A stretch of 64,000 nt of DNA from the NCBI RefSeq assembly GCF_000149955.1, contig NC_030993.1, positions 3,553,453-3,617,452 of the forward strand, given 5' to 3'. Below are positions 22,241 through 32,364 of the stretch, in pieces. How positions within the stretch are numbered: position 1 is the stretch's first letter; every line of letters starts with the position of its first letter. A program made the position numbers and the translations under genes. The stretch is from Fusarium oxysporum f. sp. lycopersici 4287 (lineage: Eukaryota > Ascomycota > Sordariomycetes > Hypocreales > Nectriaceae). The notes beneath the pieces were generated by a model that ran no database searches, was not told the DNA's origin, and was given only the letters and a program-made list of their open reading frames with translations.

Positions 22241-25200
22241 ATGGATATCGGTCTCAACCCCGAAGAGCTCTCTACTGATTTACTCTTCGTTGTTTGTGCT
22301 CGTTGTGGGGAGGAGAGACCGGAGAGTGCCTTCAGAGCAAAGAGGCAGTCTGCTGGGCAAACTAAGCAATGCATAGACTGCCGTAACCAGCGCGTTTCTC
22401 ATGTAAGTTCTGCCTTCCTCGTCTATAAGTCTCTTAACCCTCATCAAATGAAGCATTCTAGATCCAAAGTCGTGCTCCAGACGCTGCGGAACATTGCACT
22501 TCGTCCATCCTCACCTGGCAGACCTGCCACGAAGAGAACCGAAGGAGATGCTGGCCTATCGCCTCCCAACGAGAGATCCGGAACCCAGCCTACATCGCCA
22601 GAGAAGCTACGGCAACTTCATACAGCTAGGAGTTTATTCGGAGAGTCAATTAGCCAGCCGCACGTAGTGCTAGGGACGCCAATTCCACCAACCCAACAAA
22701 GCTCGCGGCTCTTCCGGGCTCTAGCTCCGTCACCGCCTGTGCAGCCAACGACCCATCCACTCGTCTCACATTCTGATCCATCTACTCTTCGAAGCAGCAC
22801 ACCTGGTGTGGATTACCCTTACTTGGCCACCAGGTTCCACAAGGGGGGGAAGGACTCGCAAGATGATTCCTTGAAGGCTGGGGCGAGGGCCAAGCTGGCT
22901 GTTATCCAGCGCGACCATCGTTCACGACGCCGTGCAGGGGAGACTGTGTCACTGACTCCCACAATATCTCAACTTGGCTTCTTGGAAGATTTTGAGGGTC
23001 CTGGAGAAGGTATCCTTGTTCTGTGGCCCCAGTAGTTTGTTCAGGCTAACCACGGAACGTAGATGGGAGTCAAGATCAACTACGACCGAGTGGGTTTCTA
23101 GATGGGGATGGGATAATCAAGGAAGGGGATGACAGGGGACAGTTCTCTGAATCTGATATTGACGCCGATGACTATTTCAACTTGCTGCTTTCACCTGATC
23201 GACCACGGAGGTACCTCAAACAATTAGGGGTAGAGTCTGATTCCGATCTAGGGGACGAAGACGAGAACGACGATAATGATTGCGTGGATGGAAGCCCTCT
23301 TCGCCATCGCTTGCGGCAGCCTTCCGCACAGCTAAGGCGTGGTCGCCGTGGTCCTGCCCCTGGTACAGGAGGGCGGCCAAGAAAATCTCGAAGGCAAACT
23401 CGATCGTCGATGCCGCCACGGCGTATTCGGAGTCCAGTGATAATTCCACCTGAAGAATCGGCGGTCTTTCATGCGCAAGATCCGGTGTGGAATGGCGACC
23501 TTGAGGCTTGCGCCTTGACTGGTCGCGATAAGGCAATCCTCCGCGAGTTCTGGACAAAGCTGGACAATGACCAAATGCAGTTTTGCGGTCGATGCCGGGA
23601 GTGTTGGTTCCAGATGAAGATCGATTGCGATGGCATTTGTGCGCGTTGTTATCGAAAAGATGAGAAACGCCACCCCGACGAGCCGTACTTCTTCTCTGCG
23701 GATAATCAGCTCGACTTTGGCCCTGTACCGGCCCGGTTGCCCCAGCTTACGCCTACCGAAGAGTCTTTGATTGCTCGTGTTCACGTCCACGTGAACATTA
23801 TGCTTGTGCGAGGGCAGCAGTACAAGTATCGGGGGCACGTAGTTCACTTTCTCCGTGAGGTTGGCTTAGTGTACAACCAGCTCCCGCTTCTGCCGCAGGA
23901 GTTGAACATTGTATTACTACGTCCTGCCAATACGTCGTCCCACGCAATTCTTAGTCGGCAATTCACCCGCCAGTTCCGTGTCCGCCGCCAGCCGGTTGTC
24001 ATATGGCTAGACTACCTCCGGCGCCATCATCCTGGGTATCGATGCGTCGTCATCGACGAAGAGAGGCTAAATCAATTGCCCCAAGATGGCAATGTCCTGG
24101 ATGCCATCCCCCAGAGTCAGGTGGAGGCTGCGGATGTTGGACCCGAGGAAGATCAGGAGGCAGAGCCTGACCTGGAGGACGAGGCTGCAGTGCCAGACAT
24201 GTTGGCAAAGGACACGGAGCTCGATGCTCTGCGGTCTATTCTCGCCGGAGAGTCGGAAGCTGATTCAGAGCTTTCCACAAGCTTCCAGGCGCAGGCGCAA
24301 CACGAGCTGCAGCTCCCGAATATACGACACACACCCATTAATGAGTTCAATCGCTCTCATGCCCTACTCTCCTTGGCGTTTCCCTGCCTCTTTCCTGACG
24401 GTAGAGCCGACTTTGTTGAACCTCGATTGCGCTCCATTGATTACAAGGATTACGTCGAGCACGCGATGCGCTGGCACGACGGGCGTTTTGCACGCCACCC
24501 GACCTTCCGCTTCGTCGCCTTCAACACGCTAATGCGGTCACAAGCACGTTCGCGGTCCAGATTCTTCGTGAAGCAACATGATGGGAGACAGCAGCCGCTG
24601 ACGCGAGAGCAACTTATTCAGGCGCTGGAACACAGCGAGGACCCCGAGGCGCAGGCGCTGATCAACTCGATCACAAGGCATGCGGTGTCTATTCGCGGTA
24701 CGCGTCCATTCTGGAACAAAAAGAGGCAGGACCTCGAGGCCTATGCCTATAACCTTGGTTGTCCTGGTGCATTCATCACGTTTAGCCCGGCAGATTTACA
24801 CTGGCGGAGTCTCTACCAGCACATGCCCCAGTATGACGACTGGCTAGCCGCCACCGAGCCGGAGAGGATGGCTCTATCGCGCCGCCTATTGCGGCAGAAC
24901 CCTCACATTGCTGCTTTCCACTTCTACCGCCGATACACCCTCTTTCGGGATATCGTGCTAAGTAAGAAGTTCAGCATCACAGATTACTGGGATCGGTACG
25001 AATGGCAAGGCCGTGGTAGCCCACACAACCACGGCCTGTACTGGATGGATAATTGTCCAGGGGCCGACATGGAGGACGAAGCGGCTCGTGATGTATTTGC
25101 ACGCACATGGGGATTCCACGTCACTGCCATTAACCCTGAGCCGAGTAGGACTATGCCTCAGGGTGAGGGTAATCCCCTGAGCGTGGATCCCCTGAGCATA

Positions 25201-27978
25201 GAGATGACATTCCTGCGGCTCTCACAAATCGTCAACCGCTGCCAGCGCCACAAGTGCAATACCACGTACTGCTTGCGCGTGAGGAAGAGAACCGGTGATC
25301 TGGCGAGGGACATGGAAGGTGCCGCTGCGGATATCGAGGCGGCAAACGTTGCCAATCCAGAGAGGGAGTGTCGTTTTGACTTCCCTCGTGCCTTGCGGGA
25401 GCTGGCCGCAGTGATCAGGAAGGAAGGCAGGTCGTACTATGTCTTTGAGGCGGCCCGGAATGACAGCCTCATGAATAACTTCAATCCTGCGATTATCCTA
25501 GGCTGGCTAGCCAATATCGACATATCTCCTTGCACCAGCTTACAGGCGGTTATTACGTACGCTGCGAAGTATTGCAGTAAATCTGAGAAGAAGACCGAGT
25601 CTTTCGCCAGGCTTGCAGACCAGGTCTTGCCTCACACATCGCACGTTCAGCCCCTGTTGTCCTTCTCCTCTCGCCTGATGAACAAGCTGATTGCCGAGAG
25701 AGATTACTCGGCGCAGGAGATTTCCCATCTGCTGCTTAACATTCCGCTGCAAGAAGGCACCCGTATGGTTGTCACCGTGGACTGCCGTCCGTTGGAGCGA
25801 CAGGCACGTTCGTATCGTGTGGACGGAGATGTCAACGAGGCCATCGGCAGCTACAGGAAATATCTAGAGAGAAAGGACCAGCATGAGGATATAACCTATC
25901 TCGAATACCTGCAATCGTACAATCTCAACACGTGGAGGAGACTCGCTGCTCACGCGAAGAAGAGAGTCCTGTCTTACTTCCCTCGATACAAGTCTATGGA
26001 GGCCTCTTCCCAGTTTAACGACTTCTGCCGTGTTAAATTGATGATGGTTCATCCACATCGCTCTCCAGAAGAGTTGCTCGTTGTGGGCGGGCAGCGGTTC
26101 GATTCCTTCACGGCTGCGTACATGCACTGCAGACAGCACCATGATACCCATGCGGACGATCATTATGGGGAACCAGATACAGATGAATTGACGGCAGAGG
26201 AGGATGAATTTGAGCTTGAGATCCATGAGGAGCCCATCGCGGAGGAGGACTGGCATGAACTCGCCCGCATGCTACCTGACCGCCCACTGGAGGAAGAGGA
26301 CATCGACATCCTCGGCCGCCGAGACATTGACATCAATTACGATTGGACCCCTCGTGTTGGGCGGTATGCCGATGATGGCATTCTCAACAGCGACTACTGG
26401 AAGCAACGCAAAGCGGAAAACACCCTTGACCTTGATGTGGATGATCAGCCCTTGGAGGCTCGCGATTCCCTAAATCCAGAGCAGCGCATAGTATACGATA
26501 CGGTGATGGGCCACTTCCTGACCCAGGATCCCTCTCAGTTGCTACTCCATGTGGATGGCGGAGGCGGCACTGGCAAGTCATACCTCATTAACCTGCTCTC
26601 CGCGCACCTCCAATCCGCGACAGGGGGGAGGGGGACACCTGTTTGGCGTGCTGCGCCAACGGGCGTCGCAGGAAACCAGATATCGGGCACTACCTTGCAC
26701 TCCCTGTTACACCTCCCAATCAATAAGGACTTCAAGCCTCTATCTCCCGTTGATAAGACCCAGCTCCAGAAGAAGCTGAAGGATATCAAGTACCTCATCA
26801 TCGATGAGAAGAGCATGCTAGGACTGCGTCAGCTATCGTGGATCGATGACCGTCTCCGCGAGGCGTTCCCGAACAGGAATGAGGAGTTCTTTGGCGGCCT
26901 GAACATCCTCTTGGTTGGTGACTTCTTCCAGCTTCCCCCTGTGCTACAGAAGCCGCTTTGTTACGACAAAGAGGTGCAGGGAGTAGAGATCAAGGGCAGG
27001 AACGCATATAGGCGCTTCGATAAATCAGTATTCTTGAAGGTTGTTCAGAGGCAGCGCGGCGACGACCAGGAGGCGTTTCGCACAGCTCTCGGGGAACTGC
27101 GGCTGCTCCAACTATCTATGGAGTCTTGGAAGCTCCTGTCCACCCGCGTGCAGGCAAAACTAGACGATCGAGAGGTCGCGAGGTTTTCCAGCGCCCTGCG
27201 AGTATACGCTACCAAAGATAGGGTGAACGAGTATAACCACTATCACCTCGACCGCCTCGGCCGGCCAGTCGTCCAGGTCAAAGCTAAGAACGTCGGCCCT
27301 GGTGCGGCTGCTGCCCCTGATGACAAGGCGGGCAACCTTGCGAAGCAGATCCCTATATGCATTGGCGCTCGTCTGATGCTGACGTCTAACCTTTGGCAGC
27401 CCGTTGGCCTCTGCAACGGCGCTCGCGGTACGGTTTACGACATCGGCTGGGCACCCGGGGCTGACCCCATCCAAGATCCTCCTTGTGTTATCATGATGGA
27501 GTTTGACAAGTACAACGGACCGGTGTTCCTGACCACCCCCGATGGCAAAAAGATTGTCCCAATTCTCCCAGTTGAGAGAGACTTTCTCATCGGAGCCACT
27601 CTCTGCGCTCGCACGCAGTTTCCCCTGATCGTATGCTACGCTATTACCGTGCACAAGTCACAAAGCATCACAGAAGATATGATCGTGACGGATCTCTCCT
27701 GCCGGGACTTTCAGACCGGTTTAAGCTACGTGGCTGTCTCTCGTGTAAAAACGCTTGAGGGTTTGATGTTAGATGCGCCATTTGATCGTAATCACCTGGT
27801 CTACGGGTCTCCCCCGGATGGCATGAAGATGAAGATGAGGGATCAGGAGCTTAGGAAACGACAGGTTCTTACACGGAGTCCTTACATGATATATAATACC
27901 AAGAATGGCCATGGCACTGGATCAGTACGTAGTAGTAGTAATAGCTTCCCGGCCCGCGGACACACGGCCTTCGGCTGA
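22241..27978 (+). CDS. Helitron Rep/helicase (RepHel) transposase, 1894 aa, one intron
   Basis: Rolling-circle replication initiator fused to a PIF1-like helicase. The two long open frames join by an intron at 23010-23062 (GCTAAC branch, TAG acceptor), giving GPGEDGSQDQLRPSGFLDG in frame. Domains: N-terminal zinc ribbon (CARC at 19-22, CIDC at 44-47); a second Cys cluster (CGRCRECWF...CARC, about 430-455); Helitron-like N domain from about 700; HUH-type motif SPHNHGLYW (His 911 and 913); two catalytic tyrosines in YAAKYCSK (about 1089 and 1093); helicase Walker A DGGGGTGKS (about 1421-1429), Walker B LIIDEKSM (about 1502), and the late motifs AITVHKSQS and YVAVSRVK. No internal stops. The stop codon lies inside the 3' inverted repeat. 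A possible further intron with donor at 22403 is not needed to keep the frame. Confidence 0.93.
27967..27978 (+). repeat. Helitron 3' subterminal inverted repeat
   Basis: GCCTTCGGCTGA, the exact reverse complement of the 5' end (21927-21938). The last three bases are the stop codon of the RepHel gene. Confidence 0.85.
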
Positions 27979-27979
27979 G

Positions 27980-28024
27980 GCTACCCCATGCGCCCCATCG
28001 CCGCTCCAATGTGCATGGGGTGGC
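27980..28024 (+). repeat. Helitron 3' terminal hairpin
   Basis: Stem of 12 pairs (GCTACCCCATGC with GCATGGGGTGGC, one T-G wobble) and a 21-nt loop, about 9 nt before the junction with host sequence. Such a hairpin near the 3' end is the expected termination signal of rolling-circle transposition. Confidence 0.85.
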
Positions 28025-28033
28025 GTAGTATTT

Positions 28034-28975
28034 TACTGGTTGACTGTGATGTTTGATACGGTCAGTTCGACGATGAGTGAGCGACCGCTTGTTGTGGTGG
28101 ATGCGAATAGTCAGCATGATGATGCGCGTGGTGATACGGATTGGAATGTTCCGCTGTTTATTCAGGATAGCCTTGAGAAGCCGAGGCAGAATGTCCATTG
28201 GCCTTGTTCGTATGAAGAGGCTGCTGAGGCGGTTACGAGATCTGCGCCGGTTAAGGTGTTGATGTTTCGACATGTCGCATATTTGCAGAATTTATTGAGG
28301 CAGGGAGAATCTGGGGAGAAGGTGGAGGAGTTTATTGAACGCTCTGCAAGGGTTTATCGATACTGGAACACGACATAGTAAGTCCGCACTACCTCTGACT
28401 ATTATCCTTGTACTAATTTGTTCAGTGGCACATTCTTCCGAGAACTTCTTCAGAACTACAACTCCATCCCAGGGCGCATCCAAAGCTGGTTCATCTGCAT
28501 CTGCGCCCACTGGAATCTCGGCGTCCTCCTCCTCGCCGATCTAATCCACCACATCGACGAAAACGCCCTCGGCCTTCCCGCCCCGAGCCAATCCCGCTCC
28601 AACTGCAAATGGGTGATGCGGATCCGCGAGCGCAGCGCCCGAGAGCTATCCGACCTAGCGCGCGTGACCGCCCCGGACAACAGCACCTTTATCGTGCCAA
28701 CGCTCTCAGAATTTCATCACGCTATTAACCAGTGCATGATACTCACTGAACCGTGGACGGTTATTCTGATACGGGCGTTTTCAAAGGCGGCGAATTATTG
28801 GATGGGCGAGGTTAATGAGCTGTTGCAGGTTGATAGGGCCGGAGAGGAGTTGGAGGAGAGGTTGGGGAGGGGGGAGGAGTGTATTAGGATCTTGTGGATT
28901 TTGGGGAAGAAGAGTGATATTGCGAGGAGGTGTGCTGAGACGTTGAGTAGGGCCAAGACGAGGCTGCCGGTTTGA
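28034..28975 (+). pseudogene. 3' half of the Helitron-split Zn2Cys6 transcription factor gene
   Basis: Continues the gene begun at 20268. The frame enters at YWLTVMFDTVSSTMSERPLVV, the conserved core of the fungal transcription factor domain, and it joins the GTVSLL end of the 5' half. Intron 28378-28425 gives YWNTTYGTFFRELLQNYNS. Further family-like segments are RIQSWFICICAHWNLGVLLLADLIHHID and TEPWTVILIRAFSKAANYWMGEV. It lacks its own promoter and start. An internal ATG at 28074 could start a C-terminal fragment, but there is no reason to think it is expressed. The coding sequence shows no further stops or frameshifts, which suggests the insertion is recent. Confidence 0.85.
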
Positions 28976-29296
28976 TGGAGTTGGGGTGAAATTGAGGCTA
29001 TACCAGAATGGTAATGAAATTATTGGGCTTGGTGGGGTAAACGTATGCAGATCACAGGCGTTACAGGCAATGGCGGATATTAATCGAGGCATAGGTCATG
29101 AATAAAATTGATATTCTTCTTACAATGCCCTAAAAACTACAATTATCTATCTCTAATTGACACAGCGACGTTGAAGACTCGATAAGCTTCAACGTTGAAA
29201 ACATAACCCGACCAAGCCTGACCAATCCGTGCTATGAGTCGCACAACTTCAGCTCTAATTGGCGCACCATTTTTCAACCAATTAAAGCTAAAGCCC
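28976..29296. other. Intergenic region upstream of the tRNA
   Basis: No gene. Contains a perfect 9-bp inverted repeat, ACGTTGAAG (29168-29176) and CTTCAACGT (29187-29195), with a 10-nt loop, about 100 bp before the tRNA. Confidence 0.5.
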
Positions 29297-29370
29297 GGTT
29301 CCGTGGTCTAGTTGGTTATGGCATCTCGTTAACACCGAGAAGGTCCCCGGTTCGATCCCGGGCGGAACCA
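29297..29370 (+). tRNA. tRNA-Val (anticodon AAC)
   Basis: Folds as a full cloverleaf: acceptor GGTTCCG with CGGAACC, anticodon stem TCTCG/CGAGA around loop TTAACAC (anticodon AAC), T stem CCCGG/CCGGG around TTCGATC, and discriminator A. 74 nt, no intron. The B box GGTTCGATCCC is intact. Confidence 0.97.
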
Positions 29371-29970
29371 CGTTTTTTTGCCCATCTTTCAGCACAATAT
29401 GGTGACGACAGCTGCTTTCCGTGAAGCATAATTCCGTTTTGCAGCACTCAATGGAATTTTTGCTTCACATGTTGCGATCGTTATCACTAGAAGTTATTGC
29501 AGGTAATAAAGTTTCACACCAAGACTCTTCATTTTTGACGCAATTCATTGGAGGGCAAATCAATTTGAGTTTGTCGCGTATCTCAATCTTGGAATCTTGA
29601 GGTCTGTACCTGCATTTATTGCGTTGCAATAGCCGATATAGAATAACATCAGTAAATACAGGCCTACATCTACCAATTCATTCATTATTCACTCCCCAAT
29701 GACGATTCACTCACCAGAACTGTTAAACCCAATCCTCCAGGGTAAACCCCACGAAGATCGCTCACGTGTCTTCCCCAGATTTCCCCACGCTCCTCAATCC
29801 CGTCCCGTCTAATTGGTCCACTCCCCATACCAGATCAACAGCTCGGTATCTCATCCGCGGAACTTGAACAGGCAAACCTCGGTCCAAACATAGCTTAAAT
29901 AGATCAAAAAACCTACCAATCTAATTGCCAAGCTCCCCCAATATCCAATCTCACCTTGTATACAGCAAAA
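29371..29970. other. Intergenic region
   Basis: About 600 bp holding the promoter of the ligase gene. Nothing else recognised. Confidence 0.5.
29373..29379 (+). terminator. RNA polymerase III terminator of the tRNA
   Basis: Run of seven T starting 3 nt after the tRNA 3' end. Confidence 0.85.
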
Positions 29971-31928
29971 ATGGCGTTTTATCCTCCCTCTTGGGTCCCT
30001 AACCTGCCCGGTACTGTTTGCGCCCCGCTCTGCAAGGAGGAGTACTAATGCGAATAGATATACCGGATTCAATCAGTGTAGCAGACTTTATCAATACCGA
30101 AAACGCAGGAAGGAAGAGCTTTGAGAAGTCGAAGAGGCCGTATACATGCGGTGTAACAGGAAAGTCACGGACTGCAGAAGAGGTTGCACAGCGTGTTGAT
30201 TTCCTTGCGCGCGGGTTAGCGAAAACTGTCGGGTTTGATCCGCACGATGGAACAGCTTGGGATAGAGTCGTGGCGATTTACGCTCTTAACACGGTAAATC
30301 CACCAGTCTTATGAGAATTTCACAGCTCTAATGACTTGTTTAGATTGATTACATCCCCGTTACACACGCCATCCACCGTGTAGACGGCATCGTCACGCCT
30401 GCTAGTTCAGCGCACTCAGCTTCTGAACTCGAACATCAACTTCGATCATCTGGTGCCAAAGCACTATTCACATGCGCTCCTCTTCTCAGCACTGCTCTCA
30501 AAGCAGCTTCTGCCGTTGGAATTTCCGAAAAACATATTTTCTTGCTTCCGTTGCCTGAGACTCCCTCTGAAGAACCCTTCAAAACAATTGAAGATCTCAT
30601 CAAAGAGGGGAAGAATCTTGCGCCGTTGAATGTACCAGCTTGGACGCCTGGGCAGGGAAAACGACAAGTCGCGTATCTGTGCTACTCAAGCGGCACATCA
30701 GGTCTTCCCGTACGTATACCATATTCTTATGTGTTCTGTCTAACAAGCCTAGAAAGCCGTTATGATCTCTCACTACAACGTCATCGCATGCACCCTCATG
30801 ATCCATACATTCGAGTCCATAACACGCGCCCAGGATAACATCGACACGCAAGTAGCTCTCGGTCTTTTACCCTTCAGCCATATCTACGGCCTTGTCGTAA
30901 TCGCCCATATAGCACAGTATCGCGGCGATGAGATCATCGTCCTGCAGCGCTTTCAACTCGATCAACTTCTAGCCGCTATTGAGAAATTCCGCATTGAGCA
31001 GCTTAGCGTCGTACCGCCGATCATTGTGCAGATTCTGAGTAACCAGGATAAATGCCAGAAATACAATCTCGACTCTGTGAGACTTGTATTCTCGGGTGCT
31101 GCGCCGTTGGGAGGTGAGACGATTCAGAAATTACTCGAGTTATATCCAAAATGGAGAATCAGCCAAGGCTACGGTACGTTCATTCACTGCCACCACTATC
31201 CCTTCAAAACTAATGGACCAGGTTTAACGGAGGCTTCGCCATCGGTCTTTCACACAAGCGAAGCAGATCCCGTCCTCGGCTCATCAGGCTCTCTCCTCCC
31301 CGGCGCAAAAGTCAAGATCATCGACCAGCACGGATCTGAAGTCACAGCCTACGAAACACCAGGCGAATTATACGTCCAAGCGCCGAATGTAGTGCTGGGA
31401 TATCTTCATAATGAGAAGGCTAACGCAGAGACGTTTGTATACCGTGATGATGGGCGGTGGTTGAGGACAGGCGATGAAGTGCTTGTGCGGAAGTCCCCAC
31501 GCGGAAACGACCATTTCTTTATCGTTGATCGAATCAAGGAGCTTATAAAAGTCAAGGTAAGCGCCCCGAACCCTTGCTCAAAAGCATTGCTGATTCTTTA
31601 GGGCCATCAAGTTGCTCCCGCAGAACTTGAAGCGCATCTCCTTGACCATCCTTACGTAGATGACTGCGCAGTCATAGGCATTGTCGACGAGCGCGCAGGC
31701 GAAGTCCCATTAGCGTTTATTGTAAAGAGTAAGAAAACGAATGGTTTGAAGGAGGATGATGTTGCAAGGGCTGTTTGTGAGCATGTTGAGAGCCATAAGG
31801 CGCGCCATAAATGGCTGAAGGGCGGTGTTAGGGTGCTGGATGTTATTCCTAAGAGTCCGAGTGGGAAGATTCTGAGGAGGGTTCTGAAGGCGCAGATCAA
31901 GGCGGAGAAACCTGTCGCGAAGCTTTGA
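29971..31928 (+). CDS. Acyl/aryl-CoA ligase (4-coumarate-CoA ligase-like AMP-binding enzyme) with PTS1, 574 aa
   Basis: ATP-dependent ligase that adenylates a carboxylic acid and passes it to coenzyme A. Six exons; introns 30011-30057, 30294-30343, 30710-30752, 31174-31221 and 31557-31601. ANL motifs in order: P-loop YSSGTSGLPK (about 206-215), LPFSHIYGL, QGYGLTEASP (split by an intron), GELYVQAPNVVLGYL, WLRTGDE, the hinge DRIKELIKVKGHQVAPAELE and catalytic Lys motif PKSPSGKILRR. The C-terminus is AKL, a good type-1 peroxisomal signal, so the enzyme probably acts in peroxisomes on aromatic or fatty acids. The first exon, of 40 nt, encodes MAFYPPSWVPNLP, typical of fungal members. The P450 gene 437 bp downstream on the same strand may act in the same pathway. 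Confidence 0.93.
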
Positions 31929-32364
31929 GTTTCGCATCAATTGGGACTTTGAGTTTGTACCGTTTGGTCGTTGATATAGAAACGTTTCATACTGCCGGCA
32001 GTTGAACGCTGGTCCCGTCAGCAGTGGGGAAGCTTCAGTGCATCTTCCCTGGAGCAGCACCAACTAGACTACGTGCTGCTTCAAGTGTTAGCCATAATAC
32101 CTCGCGACTTTAAGAAATAGACGGTTTTCTAGCTCAATGATGGCATCTTCAGCAATGAACAGAATCTGAATCCTTCAAGTCAATTGCTTACAATGCGAGC
32201 ATGGAAGCGAATACACCACGACTGGCCAATTCCTCCTCTTGATCGGACCTCCCGGCCTCAGCACTAGCGATGCCAGGCACCAATACAGTCAGCAGCATTA
32301 GCAATTCACCGCTCATCAATTAAATCCGCCCAAATTCCTTCATCTTCCCCCATCACCAGCGACG
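31929..32364. other. Intergenic region between ligase and P450 genes
   Basis: Terminator of one gene and promoter of the next; no gene seen. Confidence 0.5.

Larger units (their letters stand above)
21926..28033 (+). mobile_element. Helitron (Helitron2/FoHeli-like), about 6.1 kb, apparently complete
   Basis: Rolling-circle DNA transposon inserted in the regulator gene. It contains one spliced Rep/helicase gene, a 5' terminal TCAGCCGAAGGC (21927-21938), its inverted copy just inside the 3' end (27967-27978), and a 3' terminal hairpin (27980-28024). This asymmetric arrangement, and the absence of a canonical CTRR 3' end, match what is known of non-canonical Helitrons in Fusarium oxysporum and related Helitron2/Helentron elements. 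Exact ends are uncertain by a few T residues, because both junctions fall in T runs (GTTATTC at the left, AGTATTTTAC at the right). The reading frame of the host gene is restored when the element is removed. No captured host genes are visible. Confidence 0.9.

Noticed and set aside
22403..22461. An intron in the first exon of the RepHel gene (GTAAGT ... CTAG)
   Set aside because: It is 59 nt long, shifts the frame and meets a stop soon after; the unspliced frame leads correctly to the supported junction at 23010-23062. A 78-nt version ending at 22480 keeps frame but is not needed.
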